Shown here in pieces: positions 54,901 through 62,442 of a stretch of DNA of 64,000 bases (its first letter is position 1; the number at the start of each line of letters is the position of its first letter). The stretch is from an uncultured Bacteroidales bacterium. GTDB taxonomy: Bacteria; Bacteroidota; Bacteroidia; Bacteroidales; CAIWKO01. A model generated the notes under the pieces. That model saw only the letters and a program-made list of their open reading frames with translations. It ran no database searches and was not told the origin of the DNA. The position numbers and the translations under genes were made by a program. The DNA lies in NCBI GenBank assembly GCA_903913285.1, contig CAIWKO010000036.1:78691-142690 (forward strand), read 5' to 3'.

Positions 54901-55912
54901 GATAATCAGGGTCAATAGGCATATAGGCACAGCCTGCCTTAAGAATACCCATCATTGCCACAATCATCCCAATACCTCTATCCATACAGATGCCTATGGG
55001 AGTATCAGGAAGTATATCCTGTTTATATAATGTACGGTAGAAGCCTCTGATGGTATGACCCAGACGATTCGCCTTTTCATTTAATTCCCTATATGTAATG
55101 CTTTCATTCTTATAAACCACGGCAATGTTATCGGGGGTTCTTAGAACCTGCTCCTCAAAAAGCTGATGAAGGGTAACATCCTCTCGGAAATTTTCGTCAG
55201 ATTTATTGAAATCGAAAAGTATTCGCTGACTTTCATCTTCAGTGATGATGGGCATTGAGCTGAGGCTTGCTTCCGGTTTTGACATGGCACCATGGAGCAA
55301 TGAAATAAAATGTTCCCCCATTATTTGAATATAAAACTCTTCAAACCTGTCGTTAAAAATAATATCAAAAGAGAAGGGATTTTCCGAAGCAAATTCAAAG
55401 ATTATGTCAAAAGGTTTTTGATGCATGGAAGATTGAGCGCTTGCTTCCCTAATCGCGACATATCCTGACTGTGTGTTTGCTTTGGTTCCTGAACCGGTAA
55501 GCTCAATCAACGGGTCAATATTTAAGAGGGGCTGTTTTTTGCCTTCCTCCGTTTGCAATGCCAGGCCAGTCATAAGTCCGGCTATGGTGGTTTCGTTGGT
55601 TATCGAAACTTTTAAAGGGATAAACGGGAAGGATGAAATTATCACAATGTTTTCCAGGTCGGTATAACGCGAAACCAATGCGCCCCAAATTGCTGTGTAA
55701 AGGTTGGCAGTAGTGCATTTGTGCGAAGAAGTGAATAGCACTATGTCTTTTAGCAGTTCGGGGTGCAATTTTAAATGAATGGTTTTGTAGATGCTGCCAT
55801 CTCCTTTTCCCGAAAAATAAAGCGGATTCTGCAAAGGCGAGTCTTGCAGATAATTTTTCCAATAATCCAGACTTTCTATTGGAAATTTGCCCGATTCATT
55901 CAATGTTGTCAT
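48944..55912 (-). CDS. Bimodular non-ribosomal peptide synthetase with reductase release
   Basis: Domains by residue: half C domain without an HHxxxDG site (1-235), A1 (250-750; IIYTSGSTGKPKGAM at 404-418), carrier T1 (775-840; Ser at GVHSL, S802), C2 (855-1310; HHFLHDG at 993-999), A2 (1330-1840; IIYTSGSTGNPKGVT), T2 (1850-1925; Ser in IGGNSI, S1887), reductase R (1960-2322; GITGFLG and YTLSK). Residues read by eye with GrsA numbering are D-M-G-F-Y-G-V-V-I for A1 and D-A-Y-W-L-G-C-C-F for A2; neither matches a known code that I am sure of. The product is predicted to be a dipeptide aldehyde, which may cyclise to a pyrazinone-like ring. Confidence 0.95.
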   Translation of the reverse strand: MTTLNESGKFPIESLDYWKNYLQDSPLQNPLYFSGKGDGSIYKTIHLKLHPELLKDIVLFTSSHKCTTANLYTAIWGALVSRYTDLENIVIISSFPFIPLKVSITNETTIAGLMTGLALQTEEGKKQPLLNIDPLIELTGSGTKANTQSGYVAIREASAQSSMHQKPFDIIFEFASENPFSFDIIFNDRFEEFYIQIMGEHFISLLHGAMSKPEASLSSMPIITEDESQRILFDFNKSDENFREDVTLHQLFEEQVLRTPDNIAVVYKNESITYRELNEKANRLGHTIRGFYRTLYKQDILPDTPIGICMDRGIGMIVAMMGILKAGCAYMPIDPDYPADRLRFMMDDALAPLVVTEMVNLDKLLFLNETDYGVISLDGGWGVISKYSDKNPELINNSRNLAYIIYTSGSTGKPKGAMIEHRNVINYAFFARKNRELNTDSRILQFSSINFDMSVGDIFPALLFGSTLYITHNELRMDPEALFSYLKDQCISDVFLTPAVLNAMPKEELPSLKSIYTGGEISDRETLNFWSKGRALFNVYGPTECTVISNGCLFNNQCLTTEIGGPNDNMKVYVLDKYLYPAPIGVPGELHIGGTGVCRGYLNRQELTAERFIENPFVTLEEKEEGKNLRLYKSGDRVRWLNNGSIDFLGRVDFQVKIRGFRVEPGEIEAVLSTHGEIKECVVVPYEEGNENRLAAYYVPMPETSPAITDLKAHLSEFLPYFMIPAVFVELAEMPLSPNNKIERRLLPAPTIGLLCTGDKSPREYVAPQTPHEVLISEILCVVMNLEKISADRDIFDMGVHSLMAAKIASEIRKKFSKKIELKDIFEHRNIQSLAKFISEITVNEKAELISISRVPKRKNIPLSFQQEQIWFLSKLVPNNRAYNFQFSLSLKGKLDKNSLVQFLNEMVIRHEILRTTFHEGTQGPVQIVHAPWKVKLNEVDLTGLPEDKRAGEAEKLMEKVLSHSFDFSKLPLISWSLFKISEEEHIFLHMEHHFLHDGWEAGIFLREMKAFYIACKEGKPSPLQELPIQYADYTIWQRNNLSGDRLEEKISYWINKIKDYPSVLNLPTDHPRPSVQSFNGDAIRLNLKRSLYHSLREFSRNNKVTLFNTMYSAFAILISKYSRQSQFLIGTGVANRNLKETEGLMGMFVNTVLLYSDLSKNPTFKELLNKTKESMIYDAAHYDIPFMHIVERMKAGVTPGRNPLFQVLFAFHDSDIPLLDFAGLHGELLERHNATAKVDMNVICIPRAEQHVATESAQLETEDITIVWEYNSDIFKRETIEGMFEHYLTLLEEIIKSPGKNIEDVNILLPKEKEHILFGFNDNAVKYDRSLTIIDTFEEQVNRHPDKVAIVHNGKKISYKKLNAEANKLANKLNKIQQKTSPDTQNACIGICMDRCSDMLIGLLGILKSGCAYVPIPPNYPENRIRFIMEDSALKIILTQSNLLKKLPFLAEEERIVIPLDKEAVDNADISDKNPGNKISTEDIAYIIYTSGSTGNPKGVTIPQRAVTNFVTSIKTDVISENDIIAQSANYAFDATIYEFWATLLIGATIVIIDSDKIENFNLLKKEISDNKITSAWLTTSLFNAVVDCDTEALFSLKSVLFGGEAVNVGCVRKLLEAKPDTLNVYNCYGPTECTCFSTYCLITDKYIDSDVIPIGKPLHNYAAYILDTKLNPTPVGVPGELYIGGDSLAIGYLNRPELTKERFVDNPFATKEDKEKNRNTRLYKTGDLVRWMQDGNIEFLGRIDFQVKIRGFRIEPEEIEAVLLRHEEVKQCVVIPWNQYLIAYWVPRDNAVAQEDMKTFLARQLPEFMIPTAFIKMESFKLNSNFKVDRSKLPTPKLEEIMSSKREYNPPVTQTEITLAEIWKELLKLDKISVNDNFFEIGGNSIFTVRMLSSVKRKLGADVNISQMFAQPTIAYLSAFIDGTGITSGASENNLSLALKDAEITVKVENTTLINDKEPQSVFLTGITGFLGIYLLDGLIKKTKADIYCLVRGKDNEDIQHRYEETLDLYKKEYLKNHPRVFLVKGNLAETNLGMDDSTLEMMKEKLDSIFHSGAMVHHMYDYNTMRKSNVLSTVELLKIAATGKKKTLNYISTLGVASIRDAKGFQVEVDAKDSPISTNGYTLSKWVSEKILSNVQGIDINIFRPGNITGDSKEGICPPEKNHALLVMKGCIQMGAAPDWQRSVEMMPVDILGNAIIELANSSRGFNIYNISNPHEISWREYIDIIKSCGYKLDLLPVNIWKDKHLAMADEKNAMYPIREFYLRERKDIMTREWKTFSRWNSKEVKEKGHTLGIQYPEKYADYLSLILNYLKEITFINN

Positions 55913-55983
55913 ATGTATTCTCCTTTAATGTTATGTTTTATAAAATTGTTAAATAATCTTTTTCTGTGGTTGTTTAATTAAAT

Positions 55984-57201
55984 TTACTGTTTCCTGAAAC
56001 GGTGTTCAATATACTTTAAAGCTTCACTAATATCCAGTGCATTACTTGATGGCCCCACACGAATGTACATCTCCTCATCATACCCCGGCTGACGAAGAAA
56101 TGCCGGTCTGCTCGAAGGAAGACAATCAACAATGCAAACAGTCTTTTCTTCCATTTTATCCAACTTGCTACGGATATAAGGGCTGAAATCACTTCCAATA
56201 TAGTTTCGAATAAGAGTCCAGAGGTGAAGCAGAAACTTATCGTCATTGGCAAATTTATCGGTTTCAATACCTTCAATAGAGCCATCATCTCGAACCCCAA
56301 TCAGTAAATTACCACCATAAGTGTTAAGGAAAGCCGATATAGTTTTCAGACATGCTCGTTCAATAGCAGGGTTGGTTTTTCCTGCGCGGATATCCCAGCG
56401 AAGAGTTGATTTAAACTCTACCGTTTCACTCTCACCATTTTTGATAAGTGCAGATGGCGTCTTACCCTGGGCAGATTTTTGTATTATAGAATCAAGATAT
56501 GTTTTTACCAAGACCACCCCGGTAAGGACTTCCGAATATTGTTCTTTTGACTGAATTTTAAGTGATATAAGACCTCTCACATATTCCATCTGACTAATTT
56601 CGCCTAATACAAGCATTAAGGGCAAAACGATGCAGGCATCATGTATGCTGCTCATTGCCTGAACTGCCACTTTTTGGTCAGAAGATAAACAGGTATACCT
56701 TAACTTTATGAGTTCAGGAAATGGATGCAAATCACTTTCTTCCATTATGATTTCACTTATCATCTTTTCTGAGAAATCATTTACTTTCCCCATCAAACTT
56801 GTAAGGTTTGTAATGGCAAAGTTAAAAAGAGGATCATCCTGGTCGATTAGCTGATTAGAGGCCTTCCCGGAAGTTTTGAAACGTACAAACGGGTCAGTAT
56901 AAAGCTGGTTTTCCCAAAGGCGAAGAAAGGGGTCATCATTATTATTAAATACATCCTTCTTGTATGAGTACAGCACTAGCGAAGATAACATTTGCATTGG
57001 CAAACCACTATATAGTTGTATGTCCGTAACTATTAACCGGATTAAGTTTTCAGAAGGATGTGAAAAAACATTTCCGTAGGGAGTTAGCAAAGGCCTGGAA
57101 CCTTCGTATATGCAGTATTCTATATCTTTCGTTCCGAAATCCAGCATTTCCGTATTGCATGTAATGATAAATGAATCCGAATATTCTTTAAATGTTTTCA
57201 T
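55984..57201 (-). CDS. Putative ATP12-like domain fused to an AlbA_2 (Schlafen-type) domain
   Basis: Residues 256-400 match AlbA_2: ESETVEFKSTLRWD, then ACLKTISAFLNTYGGNLLIGV and a closing MYIRVGPSSNALD. AlbA_2 domains bind nucleic acid and occur in Schlafen-like proteins and regulators. Residues 30-230 follow the ATP12 chaperone pattern: RPLLTPYGNVFSHPSENL, a TDPFVRFK segment with QDDPLFNF behind it, and a helical end (QAMSSIHDACIVLPLMLVLGEI). The pairing of these two is unexpected. The gene is 71 bases before the NRPS on the same strand, so it may regulate it. The ATP12 part is my reading, not a proven match. Confidence 0.6.
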   Translation of the reverse strand: MKTFKEYSDSFIITCNTEMLDFGTKDIEYCIYEGSRPLLTPYGNVFSHPSENLIRLIVTDIQLYSGLPMQMLSSLVLYSYKKDVFNNNDDPFLRLWENQLYTDPFVRFKTSGKASNQLIDQDDPLFNFAITNLTSLMGKVNDFSEKMISEIIMEESDLHPFPELIKLRYTCLSSDQKVAVQAMSSIHDACIVLPLMLVLGEISQMEYVRGLISLKIQSKEQYSEVLTGVVLVKTYLDSIIQKSAQGKTPSALIKNGESETVEFKSTLRWDIRAGKTNPAIERACLKTISAFLNTYGGNLLIGVRDDGSIEGIETDKFANDDKFLLHLWTLIRNYIGSDFSPYIRSKLDKMEEKTVCIVDCLPSSRPAFLRQPGYDEEMYIRVGPSSNALDISEALKYIEHRFRKQ

Positions 57202-57282
57202 TAATACATATCGTTTTCCATGTCTTTTATGTCAAATAATTCAAGATTATAAAACCGAATTCTTTTTTACAAAAAAATATTG

Positions 57283-59037
57283 CTATTTCACCAACATCAT
57301 TCTCCTTGTTTCGGAGTAATTGTTTGTCGAAAATTTGCAAAAATATACTCCACTCATTAATAAAGATCCATCGAACGACAATTGATATATTCCGGGAGTC
57401 AGTGTTTTGTTTACAAGTGTTTCTACCTCTCGCCCCATAAAATCATAAACAACTATCTTAACATCTCTTTCTTCAGATACATAAAATTTTATGTTTGTTT
57501 TAGTAACAAAAGGATTTGGATAATTTTGAACGAACGAAGACTCCTGCAATGATTCCTGCTTTGTATTCCCCGTCACTATTGATTCGCCTCCCGATTCTAT
57601 ATATCTTTGACTAAATTCCTGATAATAAAGATTATTGATTCTATCGTCAAATATGGTTAGCGAGTTTTCATCATTTCCTGTTTCAGCAGGCACTTCCCAA
57701 TTAAAAGAACCGGTCGAAATAACTTTATTTCCTCCGGGTATATCAGCATCTGTAATCATGTATTTGTGATGAATTAAACCGACAATAGTGTCAATAAATA
57801 CATCAGCAGCAGGGTTCCACGTATTTAAAACAGGCAAACCCTTCATGCGCGGATAGGCGCTGTTTGCCAAAAAAGAATCAGTTGAATCAAACACGCCTTC
57901 AATTTGAATTCCATTATTAAAATCAGTATGCAAAGCATTCTCGATAACAGGTAGCTCAAATTTCAACATACAGAAGTACAAGCTATGAGTCGGTTTGGTA
58001 AGTATAAGATTGTTTAGAAAAACAGAGACACTGTCCGAAGGCGAGAAATAGGCTTCCATCCTTGTGCCTGCAACATTAAGAATATGGGGGACGTTATCAA
58101 CTTTTTGCGAGCCAAATTTTGCTCTTACTTTGTCGAACTGATCAGTATGCGAACCCCACATTTCCTCAAACTCCCTGGTATAAACAGCACAAAGAGACTC
58201 GTCCTGCACTGTAATAATATTGTTCCTGTCCTGGTGAAACTGAGCATGCGATACGTTGGTCGAACCTGTTAAAAGGTATTTATTGTTCGGATTGTTATTG
58301 TATCTGTAATCAAATATCCAGAATTTGTTATGCATTGAAAATATGGTATCATATTTTCTTTGTATTACAGGTATGCCATGTGCTATCATTGAATCGATCT
58401 GTGGTGTGAAGGCCGTGTGATTATATACGAATCTGATCTTAACCCCGCGTTTTTTTGCATTTATCAAGGCTGTAGAAATTGAATTATAATATGCAAATTC
58501 CCATAAAGTTATGTCAATGCTGTGTTTGGCGCTATCGATCTGTTTGATATACAGGCTTTCGAAGTTCTGGTTGCCATTGGCAAATTCTCCTGTGCTGACA
58601 GTTAGGTCAACACTATGGTTGAAGTAAATATCGACCGAACCGGAAGATAATGATTGGGTTACAAAGTATCCTGAATCAAGAGTTGAACCTCCCGTGTTTT
58701 GCGATATAACATTATATTTATATATAGTTGCAGGTTGCAGGTTGGTTATGATTTGAACATGATTAGTTGTTAAAGCCGGATTGTATATTGAATCAGTAAA
58801 GATCAGCGGTTGATAATTAGAATCTGGTGCCATCCATTTTATTTTTGAATCCGATGGCAAATCAGTTGTCCAAAAAACAGTAATACTATTTTGTTTTATA
58901 CTGTCGTAAGTCAAATTTGAAATTACAAGTCCGCTTTTTGGCAAATGAACAGGCTGGCAAAAACATTGCTCAATATTTAAGCTGCATTGAAGCATCAGGA
59001 TGAATGCGAGAGAGAAGATTGTTTTTTTCATATTCAT
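57283..59037 (-). CDS. Secreted phospholipase-D-like protein with T9SS sorting domain
   Basis: A signal peptide is followed by a fibronectin type III-like domain (residues 30-130), then two PLD half-sites of HxK type: SMHNKFWIFDYR and LIHHKYMITDAD, each followed by a TGSTN or TGSFNW segment. The C-terminal 80 residues form a type IX secretion sorting domain (NYPNPF, YDFMGREVETLVN, SGVYFCKF). It would be secreted to the cell surface and hydrolyse phosphodiester bonds in lipids or nucleic acids. An ATG at 59031 is an alternative start. It is probably expressed independently of the NRPS. Confidence 0.88.
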   Translation of the reverse strand: MNMKKTIFSLAFILMLQCSLNIEQCFCQPVHLPKSGLVISNLTYDSIKQNSITVFWTTDLPSDSKIKWMAPDSNYQPLIFTDSIYNPALTTNHVQIITNLQPATIYKYNVISQNTGGSTLDSGYFVTQSLSSGSVDIYFNHSVDLTVSTGEFANGNQNFESLYIKQIDSAKHSIDITLWEFAYYNSISTALINAKKRGVKIRFVYNHTAFTPQIDSMIAHGIPVIQRKYDTIFSMHNKFWIFDYRYNNNPNNKYLLTGSTNVSHAQFHQDRNNIITVQDESLCAVYTREFEEMWGSHTDQFDKVRAKFGSQKVDNVPHILNVAGTRMEAYFSPSDSVSVFLNNLILTKPTHSLYFCMLKFELPVIENALHTDFNNGIQIEGVFDSTDSFLANSAYPRMKGLPVLNTWNPAADVFIDTIVGLIHHKYMITDADIPGGNKVISTGSFNWEVPAETGNDENSLTIFDDRINNLYYQEFSQRYIESGGESIVTGNTKQESLQESSFVQNYPNPFVTKTNIKFYVSEERDVKIVVYDFMGREVETLVNKTLTPGIYQLSFDGSLLMSGVYFCKFSTNNYSETRRMMLVK

Positions 59038-59073
59038 ATTTCTTTTTATAGTAAAATTATATGTCAGCTAAAA

Positions 59074-60024
59074 TTATCCCAAAAAATAAAAAACCACCGG
59101 AATCATCACTATACAAGCAATTATATGTGTCAAAACCAGCGCCGAAGCTGTGTCGGGGGCGCAGTTGTATCGGGTTGCAAAAATAGGTCCGAGTATAGCC
59201 GAAGGCATTGAGCTGATTAATACCAATATTTGGCTTTGCAAGGTTGATAAATGATATATTGATGCCTGGGTGTGGGATAGGAATGGCTGAAACCACATTT
59301 GCAGTATTGCTGAAATAATAAACAATTGGAAAATGCCTTTTAATGACTTGAATTTTATTTGCAATGATAAAATAAGACATGCCAATATTGCCATGGCTCC
59401 ATTTATCATTTTAAGCGCTACAACAAAAGGTGCAACAAAACTGTTGGTTCTGTCAATAGGAATTAATGAAACTACTATCCCCAGTATAACTGCAATGAAA
59501 ATTGGAGAGCGGAAATACGACAGGGTGAATGCTTTTTTCATACTATAACCCTCCGGTTTATCGCCAAAATAAATTGCAACGGCCGGACCAAAAATAAACA
59601 TGGGTAAGCCAACTCCCAATTCGCTTAAAAGCACTGCATCCGATATGGCTTCAGGATTATTCGGAAATGCAAATATTATAAACGGATAACCAAGAATTGC
59701 TGAAGAACCAAAGGATGAACAAAGCATCAACGCCCCTGTTTTTGCTTTTGACAATTTCAATAAACGACCTGCAAGAAATGCTAATGACATGGATATGACT
59801 CCTGTAAGTATCATTGCAAATACCATTATAAACTGATCGCCTTTTATCGGAATTGCCGATAATTGAAAGAAAATAACAGCCGGTAGCACTGCCTGGGTCA
59901 TTAATTTTGAAAAAACAGTCCCATCTTCTTCCTTAATAATTGAAAACTTACGAAGCAACAAACAAATTGATACTACAATTATAAATGCAAAAACTGTTTG
60001 AAATACTTGAAGATTTACTGGCAT
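59074..60024 (-). CDS. AEC-family transporter
   Basis: Ten membrane helices in 316 residues fit the auxin efflux carrier family, with a two-part repeat and central GxxP motifs (LGVGLPMFIFGPAVAIYFGD and AILGPIFATRY). Bacterial members move organic acids such as malate or similar anions. The substrate is not known. It is 10 bases after the AzgA-like permease gene on the same strand, so the two may be co-transcribed. Confidence 0.85.
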   Translation of the reverse strand: MPVNLQVFQTVFAFIIVVSICLLLRKFSIIKEEDGTVFSKLMTQAVLPAVIFFQLSAIPIKGDQFIMVFAMILTGVISMSLAFLAGRLLKLSKAKTGALMLCSSFGSSAILGYPFIIFAFPNNPEAISDAVLLSELGVGLPMFIFGPAVAIYFGDKPEGYSMKKAFTLSYFRSPIFIAVILGIVVSLIPIDRTNSFVAPFVVALKMINGAMAILACLILSLQIKFKSLKGIFQLFIISAILQMWFQPFLSHTQASIYHLSTLQSQILVLISSMPSAILGPIFATRYNCAPDTASALVLTHIIACIVMIPVVFYFLG

Positions 60025-60033
60025 AGATTTTAC

Positions 60034-61359
60034 TTATTCATTAATCAAAAGCAAGACAGAAAATACATCAATGATTATTATGCCTATTGATATTTCTTTG
60101 AATTTCCCCATAAATAATTTGATAAGTGTCCAGCTAAGTAAGCCCCAGATAATCCCCTGCGTTATGCTATATGTGAAAGGAATCATAACCATTGCTATAA
60201 ATGCAGGGATTGCATCATCAAGCACAAGCCAGTTAATTTTTAGAATGGGTTTTAACATAAATACACCTATCAGCACCAATGCAGGCGCAGTTGCAACTGA
60301 TGGAATAATTGATAGTAAAGGGGAAAAGAACATGAAGGGAATAAACAATAATCCTGCAACAATAGCAGTGAGCCCTGTTCTTCCTCCTTGCTGAACGCCG
60401 GCAGCAGATTCAATATATGCGGTTCCTGACGAAGTGCCCAGAACTCCGGCAAAGCCGGTAGCTATGGCATCAACAACCAGCGACTGCTTAATATTGCGTG
60501 GCTCTCCTTTTTCATCAACCAGATTGGCTGCTTCTGCAACACCCACAAAGGTTGAAAGGCTGTCGAACATATCGGTGAAAAGGATTGAAAATGTTATTGG
60601 CCAAATTGCAAATTTAAGCGACCCTAGCAAGTCAAGTTTGCCTATAAGGCTGAAGTCTGGTGCTGCAATAAATCCTTTCCATGAAACCAGGGTTGGTGCT
60701 CCTAGGTTAAAAGATGTTGCATCTCCATAGTAACGCCCAATAGGGATGCAAAGAATAGTGGTAATAATGATACCAATAATTAATGAACCTTTGATGTTTT
60801 TGGCTAAAAGAATTGAAGTAATAATAAGACCAATAATAAAGGTAATTATAATTGCATCAGGATGCGCCATTCCAAGCAAAGGATTTCCTTTAGAAACAAT
60901 GAACTTTGAATTGGCAAAACCAATGAAAGAAATAAAAAGACCAATACCAGCAGAAACTGCAAACCTGATTTGCTTAGGAATTGCCTTCACAATATAAGTC
61001 CGGACATTGAATATTGACAGAAAAAAGAAAAAAACTCCTGCCCAAAATACTGCTCCCAAAGCTGTTTCTACCGGAACTTTCATACCAATAACCACAGTAT
61101 AAGTAAAAAAGGCATTTAACCCCATGCCCGGAGCAACAAGAATTGGGTTATTTGCATAAACACCCATCATGATTGTACAAAAAGCACTCAATACCACAGT
61201 GGCTGTCAATACTGAATTATACGGTAATCCTGTCTGGCTGAGAATTGCAGGATTAACAATAATGATATACATTGCAGCCACAAAAGTGGTTATACCAGCA
61301 ATGATTTCTGTACGAATTATTGTATTGTTCTCTGCAAGTTTAAAATATTTTGCTATCAT
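60034..61359 (-). CDS. AzgA-like NCS2 permease (purine type)
   Basis: The 441 residues contain about 12-14 helices with the AzgA pattern VAPGMGLNAFFTYTVV near 90 and FTDMFDSLSTFVGVAEAANLVDEKGEPRN near 270, then GTSSGTAYIESAAGVQQGGRTGLTAIV. It would take up adenine, guanine or hypoxanthine. It is the third NCS2 transporter gene in this window. Confidence 0.92.
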   Translation of the reverse strand: MIAKYFKLAENNTIIRTEIIAGITTFVAAMYIIIVNPAILSQTGLPYNSVLTATVVLSAFCTIMMGVYANNPILVAPGMGLNAFFTYTVVIGMKVPVETALGAVFWAGVFFFFLSIFNVRTYIVKAIPKQIRFAVSAGIGLFISFIGFANSKFIVSKGNPLLGMAHPDAIIITFIIGLIITSILLAKNIKGSLIIGIIITTILCIPIGRYYGDATSFNLGAPTLVSWKGFIAAPDFSLIGKLDLLGSLKFAIWPITFSILFTDMFDSLSTFVGVAEAANLVDEKGEPRNIKQSLVVDAIATGFAGVLGTSSGTAYIESAAGVQQGGRTGLTAIVAGLLFIPFMFFSPLLSIIPSVATAPALVLIGVFMLKPILKINWLVLDDAIPAFIAMVMIPFTYSITQGIIWGLLSWTLIKLFMGKFKEISIGIIIIDVFSVLLLINE

Positions 61360-61701
61360 TTTTTAAATCATCTATACTTAAACAAAAATAAGGTTTTTTG
61401 TAAAATCAATTTAATAAAACTCTAACCCCATATTCAATCCAAAACTTCCAAATGCAAACTTCTCCTTTAATTATTGTCTTGGGTCAGTGATAGTATGTAT
61501 CGTTATTATTAGCGCTATAACTATCAACAAAATCAACTTCCTTTTCACTGCTTGTCTTACCGGGCAACCGGTCGACACCATCTAATGTTGATCTTGTTAC
61601 TTCTCCTTTGATTGGGGAATAGATTAAATTTACCATCTTGATTTCGCCGAATAAAGATACCAATTTATTTAGTTGGTTTTCATTGCTACAAATGCAAACT
61701 C
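61360..61701. other. Intergenic region beside the truncated LRR gene
   Basis: No convincing gene. A 50-codon open frame (61484-61636, minus) ends in an acidic Asp/Ser/Asn-rich tail and has no recognised motif. The rest is AT-rich without a clear promoter or hairpin. Confidence 0.4.
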
Positions 61702-62442
61702 TTATTCTTTAATGAATTTCTTTGTTATTATTTCCTTGTCATATGTTGCTTTTAATAAATAAATTCCACTTGTAAGATCAAATAGATCAATGGTCAGTTT
61801 ATTGTTGGCTACTTCAAATACTTTTATAGTTTGCCCTTCACTGTTTAGTATCTCTATCGTCCCATTCTCAAAGGATTCAATTGTTATATCTTTAATTACA
61901 GGATTCGGATAAATGGATAATGAATTGCCGCTTATTTCATTTATACCTGTTGCGCAATTATTACTATAACTTGCACCGGGGTCTTTATAGGTCCAGTTGG
62001 CTATTGACCACACAGCATTATCCACCTGAATACAGGTTAAACTCGGATTATGTTCTGCATCAAATTGATTAATGGTAGTATTGTGCCCATTTTTTACATT
62101 CAAACTCATTAATGAATTATTGTTGCAAAACAATGTATTAAGAGCCATATTGGATGAAACATCGAGTGACGCTAACTGATTGTCTGAACAATCAAAATAA
62201 GAAAGTGGCGTAAGTTCGGAAACATTCAGACTCGTGAGTAGATTGTTCTGGAGTTCAAAATCTGAAAGAGAAGTAAGTCCTGTCACATTCAAGGCCGTCA
62301 ATTGATTATTATTACAGTAGAATTCCAGAAGAGCAGTATTGGCTGTAACATCCAAGGTGTTTATGCTATTAATACCACAGTAAAAATACTTAAGCGCAGT
62401 ATCGGATGAAACATTCAAAGTTGTCAATAAATTGTTTGGCAT
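61702..62442 (-). pseudogene. 5'-truncated leucine-rich-repeat gene with T9SS sorting domain
   Basis: The reading frame gives about nine short LRR-like repeats (LTTLNVS, LKYFYC, NQLTALNV, NQLASLDV) and a C-terminal T9SS type A sorting domain (YPNPVIKDI, LTSGIYLLKATY). There is no signal peptide; the first in-frame codons come from the end of a different gene. The protein would be secreted if the 5' part were present. As it stands it is unlikely to be exported, and looks like a fusion product of a recombination or an assembly join. Confidence 0.7.

Noticed and set aside
61484..61636. 50-codon open frame on the minus strand downstream of the LRR gene
   Set aside because: No motif, no promoter and no homologue that I recognise; it could be the end of a lost gene.
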